A program made the position numbers and the translations under genes. From positions 463,001 to 527,000 of the forward strand of contig NZ_JAQNDK010000006.1 in assembly GCF_028368935.1 (NCBI RefSeq): 64,000 nt of DNA, written 5' to 3'. Source of the stretch: Sorangium aterium. GTDB taxonomy: Bacteria; Myxococcota_A; Polyangia; Polyangiales; Polyangiaceae. The notes below the pieces were generated by a model, which saw only the letters and a list, made by a program, of their open reading frames with translations, searched no databases and was not told where the DNA came from. This document shows, piece after piece, positions 37,266-46,406 of the stretch (the first letter of the stretch is position 1; the number at the start of each line of letters is the position of its first letter).

Positions 37266-38176
37266 GCGCGCCGGCGGAGCGGGGCGCGAGCGATCCGGGC
37301 TCGGAGGGGGCCGCGGTGGCCGATCCAGGGCGCGGGCGGCGTGCAGTGGGGCGCCCCGCCGCGCACGAGCGGCCAGCGGCGGTCGCGCTGTACTTCGGCT
37401 ACAGGGCGCTCGCCTCGGTCCTCGTCGCGGCGCCGCTGTCCGTCTTCGTGGCCCAGGTCGTCGGCGAGTACCCGCGCGGCGACGCGATCCTCTTCGATCC
37501 CGGCGGCCTGATGCTCGGCGAGCTCACACGCCTCTCGGCGCATGTCGCCGCTGCCCTCGCCACGCAGCTCGGCCTGGGCACCCTGCTGGCAGCCGCGCTC
37601 GGCCTGCTCCCGCTCGCGGTGCTCCTCGCCGCGCTGAGCCAGGAGGGACCGCTCTCCGCGCAGGACCTGGGAGGCCGCGCGGCGCGCGCCCTGGGCCCGC
37701 TCGCGCTGCTCTGGGGCGTCGCGCTCGCGGCGCAGGTCGCCGCCGCGGCGCTCGTCCTGCTCCCCGGGACGAAGCTCTGCGCGGAGCTCCCGGTCCTGCC
37801 GCGCGGCCGCGACCTCGCGGCGATCGCCGTCGCCGCGGCCGCGCTGGTACCTGTCGCGGCCATCGGCCTGCTCCACGATGTCGCGCGGGTCGCTGTGGTC
37901 GGCGAGCAGCGGGGCTTCTACACAGCCGTCTCCAGAGGGCTCGACGCGCTGCGTGCTGCTCCGCTCGCGGCCGCCTGGGCCTGTGCGTCCAGGGGCGTCC
38001 TTGCTGCCGTCGCGCTCGCCGGCGGGGCGTGGGTCATGCACCTGGCCGGGGTCAGCACGGGCCTGCGCGTCGCGGCCGCGCTCGCCGTGCAGCTCGCGGC
38101 GTTCGCCGTCGCGGCCTACCTGCGCGCCTCGTGGCTCGCGGCCGCCCTCCGGCTGCTCGATCGCTCCGCGCCCTGA
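37262..38176 (+). CDS. multi-pass membrane protein of unknown function
   Basis: 304 residues. After about 40 polar residues there are about five to six hydrophobic segments (ALYFGYRALASVLVAAPLSV, LLAAALGLLPLAVLLAAL, LAIAVAAAALVPVAAIGLLH, VLAAVALAGGAWVMHLAG). A gap of cytoplasmic or periplasmic loops separates them. No family is recognised. The ATGA overlap with the M1 peptidase suggests that they work together, perhaps anchoring or exporting the peptidase's target. It ends just before the tRNA-Phe promoter. Confidence 0.75.
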   Translation: MSAPAERGASDPGSEGAAVADPGRGRRAVGRPAAHERPAAVALYFGYRALASVLVAAPLSVFVAQVVGEYPRGDAILFDPGGLMLGELTRLSAHVAAALATQLGLGTLLAAALGLLPLAVLLAALSQEGPLSAQDLGGRAARALGPLALLWGVALAAQVAAAALVLLPGTKLCAELPVLPRGRDLAAIAVAAAALVPVAAIGLLHDVARVAVVGEQRGFYTAVSRGLDALRAAPLAAAWACASRGVLAAVALAGGAWVMHLAGVSTGLRVAAALAVQLAAFAVAAYLRASWLAAALRLLDRSAP

Positions 38177-38184
38177 AGAATTCC

Positions 38185-38212
38185 TTGACATTCGGCCACA
38201 TCCACGTAACGT
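38185..38212 (+). promoter_or_regulatory. candidate promoter of tRNA-Phe
   Basis: Perfect TTGACA (38185-38190), a 16-bp spacer and TAACGT (38207-38212), about 50 bases before the mature tRNA 5' end. Confidence 0.55.
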
Positions 38213-38262
38213 AGCCCGCCCGTGACCGACGCTTCCGGCGTAAGCGCGGGGCCCGCAGCAAA

Positions 38263-38335
38263 GCCCAGGTAGCTCAGTTGGTAGAGCAGAGGATTGAAAA
38301 TCCTCGTGTGGGCGGTTCGATTCCGTCCCTGGGCA
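38263..38335 (+). tRNA. tRNA-Phe (anticodon GAA)
   Basis: 73 bases fold into a full cloverleaf. The acceptor stem GCCCAGG/CCTGGGC, D stem GCTC/GAGC and anticodon stem GAGGA/TCCTC are intact, with loop TTGAAAA. The T stem GGCGG/CCGTC closes TTCGATT, and the discriminator is A. The anticodon GAA reads UUY (Phe). The 3' CCA is not encoded. Confidence 0.98.
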
Positions 38336-38664
38336 CTACTGTTTCCTTCCTTGGACCGGCGAGCAAACGCCGCCGTACCGTCTTCACGCTAGCGTGAGCA
38401 GCCGTTCTGCACGGCGCAGCCGCTTGTCGTGGGTTCGCGGGTAACTCCGCCTCTCGCCAGCTGGCCTCGTCGGCTCGCTGCGGAAGAGGGCAGGGCGCAG
38501 CGGTCTGTTCAGGAGTACTTTCGCGGGTTTGGCCACATCGGGTGACAGTGGAACTTGGTTCCGGTGCGGTAGCGATCCTGATAAGGTGACGGGGGGATCA
38601 CTCGTTGCAACCTGAACACTCCGGAGGCGCCCCAGGGAACGCGCCTCCTCATGGAGGCTCCCTC
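38336..38664. other. gene-free stretch between tRNA-Phe and the response regulator
   Basis: About 330 bases with no convincing gene. A weak TTGGTT (38555-38560), 18-bp spacer and TGATAA (38579-38584) might serve the response regulator. The frame of that gene is open back to a TTG at 38605, but the ribosome site favours ATG 38665. Confidence 0.45.
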
Positions 38665-39150
38665 ATGGCCGATCGTCGTGTCGACTCCTCGCGAAAGAGC
38701 TCTCCGGAAACGGCCTCCGCTTCCGACTCGGCGCCGCGGAGCCGGCCGTCCGCGCCAAGTAGCCAGCCCAGCGAGACCGCTCGAAAGAAGAAGATCCTCG
38801 TCGTCGACGACTCGCTGACTTCGCTGCTGTCACAGCAGCTGACGCTCGGCGTGGACGACTACGACATTGTCATCGCGCGCAACGGCAAGGAGGCCATCGC
38901 GAAGGCGATTGCGGAGCGCCCCGATCTCATCCTGATGGATGTCGTCATGCCGGCGATGGACGGCTTCCAGGCCTGCAGGTGGCTCCGCGCGTTCGATGCG
39001 ACGAAGACCGTCCCGATCATCATGATGACGACGAGGAGCGATCAGACGAGCATCAAGATCGGCTTCGCGAACGGGTGTACCGACTACCTCATCAAGCCTT
39101 TCGACAGCAATACGCTGCTCACGAAGGTCCGCACCCACCTAGGCGAATAA
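38665..39150 (+). CDS. stand-alone response-regulator receiver protein
   Basis: 161 residues. The first 40 are Ser/Pro-rich and basic (probably flexible). The rest is one receiver domain: KKILVVDDSLTS (acidic pair), LILMDVVMPAMDGFQ (phospho-acceptor Asp), IIMMTTRSD and DYLIKPFDS (Lys). There is no output domain, so it should act by protein contact, as CheY-like proteins do in chemosensory or motility circuits. GGAGG lies seven bases before ATG 38665. No histidine kinase is adjacent. Confidence 0.93.
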   Translation: MADRRVDSSRKSSPETASASDSAPRSRPSAPSSQPSETARKKKILVVDDSLTSLLSQQLTLGVDDYDIVIARNGKEAIAKAIAERPDLILMDVVMPAMDGFQACRWLRAFDATKTVPIIMMTTRSDQTSIKIGFANGCTDYLIKPFDSNTLLTKVRTHLGE

Positions 39151-39255
39151 GCGATCTCGCCCCCTCGGCGCGCGCGGGCGTCAGAGGCTGGGCTCCGGGA
39201 GCCGAGCCGAGCCTCCGCCCACACAGGCGCCCGGCGCCCGTCACGCGGTCAACCC

Positions 39256-39603
39256 TCAGTTAAGATTGAAGGCGGCCCAGAACTTGAGCCCGGTCGCCAG
39301 ATCGGCGCAGCCGCTCAGGTTGTCGACCTGTTCGCGGCACCCATCGACGTCGACCGCGCCGCTGCGGCACGCGAACTCGTCATCCACGCAGGAGAGGGCC
39401 TCGTCGAACTGCTCCTCGCAGCCCTGCGAAGCCGCCTCGCGCTCGGCGTCTTCGAGGTTGTCCACGCAGTCCTCTTCGTCGTCCGGGCTGCAGTCTCCGG
39501 TGCAATCGCACCTGTCCTCGCACAGACCCGAGATGGAGGGCCCGCAGCCCGGAAGCATGGCGAGCGCGAGGACGACCGTGAACGAGCAAGCGAGCTTCAA
39601 CAT
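39256..39603 (-). CDS. small cysteine-rich acidic lipoprotein
   Basis: 115 residues. The signal peptide ends in AMLPGC (lipobox). The mature part holds ten further cysteines (GLCEDRCDCTGDC, EDCVDN, QGCEEQ, LSCVDD, FACRSG, DGCREQ, SGCADL) in an acidic background, which suggests five disulphides. No family is recognised. GGAGG four bases before the ATG is a strong ribosome site. It faces the response regulator end-to-end. Confidence 0.75.
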   Translation of the reverse strand: MLKLACSFTVVLALAMLPGCGPSISGLCEDRCDCTGDCSPDDEEDCVDNLEDAEREAASQGCEEQFDEALSCVDDEFACRSGAVDVDGCREQVDNLSGCADLATGLKFWAAFNLN

Positions 39604-39949
39604 TGTACCTCCGACTGGTCGCGCGTCGCGCGAGCTACGATGTTGTGGCCTGTCTATCGCGTCCGCGGAGGGGGTACAAGCCGCACGTTCGGCGTCCCGG
39701 ACGCGCGCGGCGGCGCGTCAATCCGGGCGCCTCCTGGCGCCTTTGCAGCCCTCGGCGCGTCACGCCGGGGGCGCGGCGCGCCGACTCGGCTGCTGCCAGG
39801 CATCATGAGCCCGACCCGGGCGTCTACGGCTGATCCAGCGCCGAAAACCAGCGGTGTTGGCCACGGGCCCCTGCTCACGCAGGCATTCCCGGAGCCACCC
39901 TCCCTCGCTTCGTTCTGCTCGACTCCCGCGCGGTTCCGTTCAGCTCCGT
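39604..39949. other. gene-free stretch upstream of the cysteine-rich lipoprotein
   Basis: About 345 bases with no supported gene. It should contain the lipoprotein promoter (minus strand), which was not recognised. A small direct repeat (GTTCCGTTCAGCTCCGTTCAG) lies near 39933-39953. Confidence 0.45.
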
Positions 39950-40522
39950 TCAGTTCCTCGCGGCACCATCGGCCTGCGCTGGCCAGAGCCGGCGGAAGCC
40001 GACGCCGAGGAGCGCGCCGTCGTCGCGCTGCACCAGGCCGCCGAAGCGGCACTTCTCCACCAGCGTACCTTCGGCGAGGTCTCCGCCGTCCTGAAACCGG
40101 ATGCGCTGGCCCTCGCTCAGGGCCGCAAAGACGCGCGCGTCGGCCGCGACGGCAAGGAGCGAGTCCGGCGCCCCGGCGCGCAACGGCGCGAGGTTGGCAG
40201 GGCGCGCTCGGTGAACAACGCCCCGACCGGCCACGGCCTGAGCACGGGCCGAGCTTCGAGCTTCGTCCTGGGTGGAGGATGTGGTTGTTGTGGTGTCAAT
40301 CCACACATCGACGGTGGTGCCACGCCTGTACAGGACCACCCCGGGGAGCGCCTCGCCCGCGGCGGTGGTCAGCTGGACCAGCTCGCCCACGCCGGGCTCG
40401 GTCGACGCGCGCCCGCCCAGGCGCTCACGCACCGCGTCCACCGTGGGCGTGGTCGACGCAGGCGCCGTGGCGCGATCGGCGCGGCCCAGGTGGAGCAGGG
40501 GGAGCGAAAACTTGCGCGTCAT
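39950..40522 (-). CDS. hypothetical cytoplasmic protein
   Basis: 190 residues, no signal peptide or membrane helix. The second half has short beta-like stretches (ARVFAALSEGQRIRFQDGG, EGTLVEKCRFGGLVQRDDGA) that resemble a small barrel domain, while the middle is Thr/Ser/Ala-rich. No family is recognised. Codon-position bias is consistent with a real gene. It is the last of the minus-strand run that starts with the SH3-like protein, after a 135-base gap. Confidence 0.6.
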   Translation of the reverse strand: MTRKFSLPLLHLGRADRATAPASTTPTVDAVRERLGGRASTEPGVGELVQLTTAAGEALPGVVLYRRGTTVDVWIDTTTTTSSTQDEARSSARAQAVAGRGVVHRARPANLAPLRAGAPDSLLAVAADARVFAALSEGQRIRFQDGGDLAEGTLVEKCRFGGLVQRDDGALLGVGFRRLWPAQADGAARN

Positions 40523-40630
40523 CGGCCCCGACCATTCTACGCGAACCGACGCGCCCTCGCTCGGATGCAGCCCTGGGATCCGCGCCTGAAGCCGCCTGCG
40601 TGTTTCCAGGCAGGCCGGCGCTCGCGGCCC

Positions 40631-40662
40631 CCCTCGGTTACCGTCGGTTACCCTCGGTTACA
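40631..40662. repeat. 10-bp direct repeat (3 copies) at the end of the SH3-like gene
   Basis: CTCGGTTACC / GTCGGTTACC / CTCGGTTACA in series. The last copy overlaps the stop codon of the minus-strand gene ending at 40658. No role is known. Confidence 0.7.
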
Positions 40663-41593
40663 TGCCGATGGCGCCGCGGTACATCCACCCCGTCTTGCCG
40701 CGGTGCTCGACCTTGTACCAGTCGTTCTGCCGGCCAACGAGCTTGACCCGAGTGCCACGCACCAGGCGCATCACCACATCTCCCTCCTTGGGCGCACCGC
40801 GGACGAGCGCAGTATCCCAGCTCACCGTGGCCAGGCCGCTGGCGGCGGTCTCGCTCGTGGTCGTGCCGGCGGCCTGCTCCTGTTCGCCGCTGCCGGCCTC
40901 TGCCTTCGCGGTGTCGGCCTGCGCGCCGGGGGGATAGAAGGTGGCAGTGTAAACCAGGGAGTATCGGCGGTACTTGTGCGGGACTTCCTCGAGGGACACG
41001 TTCGAGAACTCGCGCGCCGCGCACTGGAGAATGCCGCTGGCCGTCGAGGCGGGCAGGCTCGTCTTCTTCCCCTTGACGACCTGGACCTCCTTCTTCTCGA
41101 AGTTGAGCTCGAAGCCGATCGGGAGCTTGCCGTCCACGCCGAGCGCCGCCGGACACTGGGCGAGCTCCTTCAGCCGGGGGAGCGCGATCGGATCGAACTG
41201 GAGCTCTCCGCAGTCCTCGACCTTCTTGTTCTTCTTGTCGGAGCAGCGCGTGATCCTGCCGGGGCCGACCACGACCTGCTGCTGGTTCTTCGCGGCGGCC
41301 TCCGGAGGCTTGGCCTCGGGCTCCGCGGTCCCGGGCGCGGCCGCCGCGGGGGGAGGGGACGCGGGCGTCGCCGTGGCCTCGGCCGTCGCCTTGACGTCGG
41401 AGGGCACGCTCGGGCCGATGCGGACGCCGGCGAGCTTGGGCCACGCGACGCCGACGACAAACCCCACCAGCGCGATCACCCCCACCCGTGACCAGACCGG
41501 CTGCTCATCGCCGGGACGGGGGATGTCGACCGTCAGCGGGCGCTGCCTCTTCGCCATGTCCGCCTTCGCCATGTCCAGCACGTCGCCTAGCAC
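40658..41593 (-). CDS. membrane-anchored protein with C-terminal SH3-like domain
   Basis: 311 residues. A positively charged start (ADMAKRQRPLTVDIPR) leads to one membrane helix (RVGVIALVGFVVGVAWPKLA) and a Pro/Ala linker. The central domain has CSDKKNKKVEDCGELQFDPI and PHKYRRYSLVYTATFYPPG. The C-terminal 60 residues (TALVRGAPKEGDVVMRLVRG, then WYKVEHRGKTGWMYRG) match the bacterial SH3 (SH3b) pattern, often a cell-wall-binding module. The start could be GTG 41593 or the in-frame ATG 41572; neither has a strong ribosome site. It lies 48 bases after the end of the GldG-type operon and may be its last member. Confidence 0.8.
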   Translation of the reverse strand: MLGDVLDMAKADMAKRQRPLTVDIPRPGDEQPVWSRVGVIALVGFVVGVAWPKLAGVRIGPSVPSDVKATAEATATPASPPPAAAAPGTAEPEAKPPEAAAKNQQQVVVGPGRITRCSDKKNKKVEDCGELQFDPIALPRLKELAQCPAALGVDGKLPIGFELNFEKKEVQVVKGKKTSLPASTASGILQCAAREFSNVSLEEVPHKYRRYSLVYTATFYPPGAQADTAKAEAGSGEQEQAAGTTTSETAASGLATVSWDTALVRGAPKEGDVVMRLVRGTRVKLVGRQNDWYKVEHRGKTGWMYRGAIGM

Positions 41594-41641
41594 AGGTGAG
41601 CCATCGGAACGAAATAGTCCGTTCGATCGGGCCGCGGCCGC

Positions 41642-43981
41642 TCAGTCGCCCGCGATGCCCGCCGCCTCGAGGAGCGGCCGCACCCGGGACTGCGCGATGG
41701 CGTAGACCGCGCGCACGCCGTCGCGCCGGGCGTAGACGACGTTCGTGCCGCGGAAGGCGTCGCCCGCGCCGATCGCGATCGTGAACGACCCCGCGGGCGC
41801 CCGCGGCGGGACCGCGTCGCTGTCCTCCGCCGGGGCGGCCTGCGGCCTGGAAAGCTCGACGGAGATCCGGAGGCGGGGCGGGCTGAGGCCATGATGCCGC
41901 TCCGGCTCGCCCAGCGCGACGGCGCCCTCGGCCCGAAGATCGGCGAGCGCGTCCCGGACGCCCGCGGCCAGCGCGGTGGCGCGCGCCCGATCGGCCGCTC
42001 CCGCGATCGTGAAGCCCTCCGCCGAGCGCTCGAGCACGACCGGCTTCGCGCCCCGAGGGGCCAGCGTCACCCGCGCGATCTCGTGAGGCGGGACGAGGAA
42101 GACGTCGCGGCGGAGCAACAGGCGACCGGCCGCGGCCTCCAGCGACGACGGCGCGACGAACACCGCAGCGCCGTCCCCGGCGCGCGCGAAGGAGCCCGCG
42201 CCGGCGCGCGCGCCGAGCTCCACCCGGGCCGCGCGCGTCGCCGCGCCGGTGCTTCCAGCGCCGGACTCCGTCGCGGGGTCGAGCTCGGCCTCGACCGTGA
42301 GCCGGGGCGCGCCGAGCCCGTAGCTCTGGTCAGCGTACGCGGTCATCCAGCGCTCGGCCTGGAGGCCGGCGAGCAGCTCGGCGAGCTCGTCCGCCAGCCC
42401 GCCGTCGGCCTCGAGGCCGTCGCCGCTCGGCTCGATGAGCCGCCAGGCGCCCTCGTCCGTCCGGCGGAGCCGCTGGACCAGTCCGGGGCGCTCGATCCGC
42501 AGCGCGCTGACCTGATCGGGGGTGAAATCGAACACCTTCATGGAGCGCAGCGACACCTCGGAAGGGAGGAGCGCGCCGGCGGCCAGGGCAGGGATCTCGG
42601 CGATCGCTCCGTCCTCGAGCCGCCGGACGTGCACCACACCGGCCTGCTCGGCGCCGATCTCGAGCGTCTCGATCCGCTCCTGCGGCTCGCCCTCGCTTGC
42701 CGCGCCCGGCGGCGTCGAGACGACGCGGAGGGTGGCCCGAGGCGAGGCGAGGCCGAGCGCCGCGACATCGCTCGCCCCGGGCAGGAGGTGCGTGGCGCGG
42801 ACGTCGAGGATCGCCTGGACGAGGGCGCGGCCCGTCTCCGTCGGGACAGGACGGTCCTGCGGGGCCCGCAGGTGCCACTCGCTGCCCGCGCGCGCGAGCT
42901 CCAGCGAACGCTCGCCGGCGGCGAGCTTCACCTCGGCGACCTCGTCGAGCGGCGCGGCGACGAGCGCGAGATCGACGAAGCGCGGCGCTTCCTCGGTGAG
43001 CGGATCGAGAACGCTCTCGGGCACGCAGGCGGCCGCGCGCGTGGGCTCGCGCCGCACCGCGACGACGTGGTCGGGCCGGCCCGGGCAGGCGCCGCCCACG
43101 TCGATCACGCCGCGCTTCGCCGCGGGATCGCTCGGCTCCAGCGTCAGCGTGACCCGGGGGCCGCCGGACACCGCGGCCTGCCTCGCTTCCTCCTCGGAGA
43201 GGAACGCGTCGGCCTGCATGCGGCCGAGCGCCGAGAGCACGAGGTCGAGCGCCGGCGCGCTGACCCGGACGCCGCTGCCCTCGGGCGAGCCCTCCGCGAA
43301 GCGGAAGCCGGCCCCGCGGCCGCCGCCCCAGGGGGCGCGCGAGAACCGCCGCGATCCGCCGTCGCCGTCGAGCGTGAGGCCCGAGAGCTCCGCGGCGACG
43401 TAGGGGACGAAGCTCCGCGACCGGAAGCGATCCGGCGGTACATCGAGGGCCGAGGCGAGCTGCTTCGTGATGACGAAGACACCTCGGCCCGCGACCTCGG
43501 CGTAGACCGCGCCGGGCGGCGTCGGGGCGCCGCCGCCGAGCAGCAGGCGCTCGCGGCGCGGGCCCATCGCGAGCGCGATCGAGAGCCTGGGCGAGGCCAG
43601 GCCGAGGGCGGCCGGGTCGCTCGCCTCCGCGGAGACGCGCCGCTCCGCGGTCGCGAACTCCAGCGTGCCGAGGAGCTGGTCGACCGTGGGCTCGTCGGCC
43701 GGGTAGCGATGCCCGTCGATCTCGACGTTCCAGGGGCGCTGGCCGGCGTCGTCGACCTCGCCGCGGGTGAGCCGCGCGGTCTGCGGCGCGCCGGGCGAGG
43801 CCATCGTCACGGTGAGCTCGGTGATCTCGTCGGGCCGCCACGCCTCGAGCAGGTGCTTCTTGCGGCGCTCGGCCTCGTCGGTGGACACCGAGCCCCGGTC
43901 GAGGACGAGCAGCGCGACGGCCGCCGCGGCGGCGAGCACGACCAGGAGCAACGTCGTCGCGTGCCGGCGCAGGGGCCGCAT
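41642..43981 (-). CDS. DUF4340-domain protein of the GldG-type operon
   Basis: 779 residues. One N-terminal membrane helix (TTLLLVVLAAAAAVALLVLD) and a very long exported part. DUF4340 pieces occur several times: FVITKQLASALDVPPDRFRS, GLASPRLSIALAMGPRRERL, GLGAPRLTVEAELDPATE and MKVFDFTPDQVSALRIERPG. The repeat of GLASPR-like and DVPPDRFRSR-like stretches suggests internal duplication; typical members are about half this length. DUF4340 proteins accompany GldG-like and ABC-2 proteins in many phyla and have no proven function. The start overlaps the previous gene by stop/start contact (TGATG-like). Confidence 0.85.
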   Translation of the reverse strand: MRPLRRHATTLLLVVLAAAAAVALLVLDRGSVSTDEAERRKKHLLEAWRPDEITELTVTMASPGAPQTARLTRGEVDDAGQRPWNVEIDGHRYPADEPTVDQLLGTLEFATAERRVSAEASDPAALGLASPRLSIALAMGPRRERLLLGGGAPTPPGAVYAEVAGRGVFVITKQLASALDVPPDRFRSRSFVPYVAAELSGLTLDGDGGSRRFSRAPWGGGRGAGFRFAEGSPEGSGVRVSAPALDLVLSALGRMQADAFLSEEEARQAAVSGGPRVTLTLEPSDPAAKRGVIDVGGACPGRPDHVVAVRREPTRAAACVPESVLDPLTEEAPRFVDLALVAAPLDEVAEVKLAAGERSLELARAGSEWHLRAPQDRPVPTETGRALVQAILDVRATHLLPGASDVAALGLASPRATLRVVSTPPGAASEGEPQERIETLEIGAEQAGVVHVRRLEDGAIAEIPALAAGALLPSEVSLRSMKVFDFTPDQVSALRIERPGLVQRLRRTDEGAWRLIEPSGDGLEADGGLADELAELLAGLQAERWMTAYADQSYGLGAPRLTVEAELDPATESGAGSTGAATRAARVELGARAGAGSFARAGDGAAVFVAPSSLEAAAGRLLLRRDVFLVPPHEIARVTLAPRGAKPVVLERSAEGFTIAGAADRARATALAAGVRDALADLRAEGAVALGEPERHHGLSPPRLRISVELSRPQAAPAEDSDAVPPRAPAGSFTIAIGAGDAFRGTNVVYARRDGVRAVYAIAQSRVRPLLEAAGIAGD

Positions 43982-45660
43982 CACGGCGATCCTTCGCGCT
44001 CGGCCTCGGCCGCCGCGCCGCGTCCGGCCGGCGCGCCGGGGCCCCCCTTGTCGCCGGGGCGGCGCTCGGAGCCGCGCCGGGCCAGGTACACGGCGAGGCC
44101 GAGGAGGGCCGCGGCGAGCGGCATGTACACGATGACGTAGCGGAAGATCCCGGCGAGCGAGTCCTCGCTGATCCGGAGGCCCGCCGTGGACGCCGGCTTG
44201 TCCGGGATGTCGAGCATGGGCGGGCTCGCGGCGAGCCAGGACAGCGCGCTCTCGACGAACACGGCTGTCCCGCGGAGCTCGGGGCTCTGCCAGTTCGCGC
44301 CGTAGAGCACGCCGGGTGAGCCGACCACCACGACGCGCGGCCCGTGCGCGGCGCTGGACCCCGCGGGCTTCGGCAGCTCCGAGGCGCAGGCGACCGTGAG
44401 CGGCCCCGGGTGATCGCCGTCGCGCGGCTTCGGCTCGGACGGGTCCCGGGCCCAGCCGAAGAAATCGACCATGCCGAAGGCCTGGTCGCTCGTCACGAGC
44501 AGGGGCGCCGGGGCCACCGGCCCGCTCGCCGTGGGCGCGAGCGAGCTCGCCACCGTGAGCACCGGGCCGAGCCCCTGATCGGCCGCCTTGATGAGCCCTT
44601 CGGTGATCGGATGCGGCCTGACGATCGGCGCGAAGGTCTCGCCGAAGCCCTGCGTCGACCGGAGCTTCGGGTCGAGCTCGAACACGAAGTCCGACCGGAG
44701 CTCGACCCCCGCCACGGCGAGCAGGCCCGAGAGCCCGAGGTCGACGTACCGCTGATCGCTCTCGTCCGGCACGGGGCCGAGCGCGATCAGCGCGCTGCCG
44801 CCCTTCTCGATGAACGCGCGGTAGCGGGCCACGTCGCTGGCCGGCACCGGCTGGCTCGGCCCGGCGAGGACGAGCACCCGGCACCGGTCGAGATCGACCT
44901 CCGGCGCGGGCTCCGACGGCGCGGCGCCGGCCTCCTCCTCGTCGTCGTGGCCGTCCGCGCCGCGGCCGCCGCCGAGCTCCACGACCTCGTAGTTGTTCTT
45001 GTTGAGCCTGTCCTTGAGCGCCGCGAGCCCGCCGGCGCCGCCGGCCTCGATCGACCTCTCGCCGTGCCCGGCCGCGAAGCAGACCAGCGGCCGCTCGCTG
45101 CGCAGGACGCTCCGGATCGCGCCGGTCAGCGCCTGCTCGAGCCGCGGGCGCGACCGCAGGTCGTCCTCGTCCTCGACCTCGACCAGGTCGCTCGCGGTCA
45201 GGAAATGGGGCCGATCGCCGCGCGCGACGATGATCGCCGCGTCCGTGACGATGCGCCCGTCGTCCGTCTTGCCCGCGACGACGCCGTAGCGCTGCTGCAC
45301 CGCCAGGAACTCCGCCGGGCGCCGGTCGGGATCGGTCACCTCGACCTCGATCCGCGGGTTCTCGGCCCGGTACGCGTCGAGCAGGTGCCGCACCGAGAGC
45401 GTCAGGGGATCGCCCTCCGAGAGCAGGACGTAGACGCGGATCGGCTCCTCGATCGAGCGCAGCGTCGAGACGGTCGCGTCGCTCAGCGTGTACAGCCCGC
45501 CCTGCGTCCAGTCCCAGCGCCTGTAGTGGCGGGCGACGAGCAAGTTGACGAGCACCGCGAGCACCATCGCTGCGATGATCCCGACGCTCGCCGAGAGCTT
45601 CTCGCCGAGCGAGGTGCCCGGCGGCGGAGCCCCGGCCTGCGCGCGCCGCTCTCCGGACAT
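43981..45660 (-). CDS. GldG-family auxiliary protein of an ABC exporter
   Basis: 559 residues. The N-terminal helix (VGIIAAMVLAVLVNLLVARH) is followed by the ABC-transporter-auxiliary domain: WDWTQGGLYTLSDATVSTLR, then IRVYVLLSEGDPL. AAGHGERSIEAGG and KGGSALIALGPVPDESDQRY follow. A second helix lies near the C-terminus (FRYVIVYMPLAAALLGLAVYL), so both ends are in the membrane and the middle is periplasmic. GldG is needed for gliding and secretion in Bacteroidetes; in other phyla the same trio occurs without known substrate. Overlaps the permease and DUF4340 genes. Confidence 0.88.
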   Translation of the reverse strand: MSGERRAQAGAPPPGTSLGEKLSASVGIIAAMVLAVLVNLLVARHYRRWDWTQGGLYTLSDATVSTLRSIEEPIRVYVLLSEGDPLTLSVRHLLDAYRAENPRIEVEVTDPDRRPAEFLAVQQRYGVVAGKTDDGRIVTDAAIIVARGDRPHFLTASDLVEVEDEDDLRSRPRLEQALTGAIRSVLRSERPLVCFAAGHGERSIEAGGAGGLAALKDRLNKNNYEVVELGGGRGADGHDDEEEAGAAPSEPAPEVDLDRCRVLVLAGPSQPVPASDVARYRAFIEKGGSALIALGPVPDESDQRYVDLGLSGLLAVAGVELRSDFVFELDPKLRSTQGFGETFAPIVRPHPITEGLIKAADQGLGPVLTVASSLAPTASGPVAPAPLLVTSDQAFGMVDFFGWARDPSEPKPRDGDHPGPLTVACASELPKPAGSSAAHGPRVVVVGSPGVLYGANWQSPELRGTAVFVESALSWLAASPPMLDIPDKPASTAGLRISEDSLAGIFRYVIVYMPLAAALLGLAVYLARRGSERRPGDKGGPGAPAGRGAAAEAEREGSP

Positions 45661-46406
45661 CAGCCCCACCTCCACGCGTCCACCGCGCGCACGGTCACGA
45701 AGAGCGGCAGCGCGACCACCGTCCCGTCGAACACGAGGCGGCGCAGATCGACGATCCCGCGGGAGAAGTCGTTCATCTGCGTCCACACCGAGACGTAGGC
45801 GCAGAGGTCGTGCGCCGGGCCGTCCGGGAAGATGAACTCGCCGATGCCGAGGATGAACATGCCCATCACCGCCATCGTGCTGAGCACCGCGGCCATGAGC
45901 TGGCTCTTCGTGAGCGCGCTGGTCATCGTCCCGATCGCGAGGTAGCCGGCGCCGATCGCGAAGACGGCGAGGTAGCTCGACCCCACGACCCGCCAGTCGA
46001 GCTCGCCGGTCCTGCCGATGAGGACGACGTAGAGCAGCGTCGGCGCCCACATCGCGACGTACGTCACGAGCGCCGCCGCGTACTTCGCCAGCACCACGCC
46101 GGCGGAGCCGACCGGCGCCGTCAGCAGCGCCTCGATGGTGCCGCTCCTGCGCTCCTCCGCGAAGAGGCGCATCGTGAGCAGGGGGCAGACGAAGAGCAGC
46201 GGCAGGTAGATCAGGATCGTCTGCCCGAAGAAGACCTGCACCGGGCCCGTGTCGGCGGAGAGCTCCACCTCGCCGGCGAACTGCGTCGCGATCAGGAAGA
46301 AGTGCACGCCCTGCACCAGCAGGAACGTGGTGATCAGCACCCACGCGAGCGGCGTCACGAAGAGCGAGAAGAGCTCTCGCTTGAAGATCGGCCAGAAGCC
46401 CCTCAC
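45660..46406 (-). CDS. ABC-2 type permease (GldF-like)
   Basis: 248 residues, six membrane helices (FVTPLAWVLITTFLLVQG, ILIYLPLLFVCPLLTMRL, AAALVTYVAMWAPTLLYVVLI, and others). The cytoplasmic loop LFAEERRSGTIEALLTAPVG is the ABC-2/GldF hallmark. It overlaps the ATPase gene upstream by four bases and the GldG-like gene downstream by the TGATG overlap. It forms the membrane channel of the complex. Confidence 0.92.
   Translation of the reverse strand: MRGFWPIFKRELFSLFVTPLAWVLITTFLLVQGVHFFLIATQFAGEVELSADTGPVQVFFGQTILIYLPLLFVCPLLTMRLFAEERRSGTIEALLTAPVGSAGVVLAKYAAALVTYVAMWAPTLLYVVLIGRTGELDWRVVGSSYLAVFAIGAGYLAIGTMTSALTKSQLMAAVLSTMAVMGMFILGIGEFIFPDGPAHDLCAYVSVWTQMNDFSRGIVDLRRLVFDGTVVALPLFVTVRAVDAWRWG

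Noticed and set aside
38521-38600. Possible sigma-54 promoter before the response regulator
   Set aside because: No GG-N10-GC pair with the required spacing was found.
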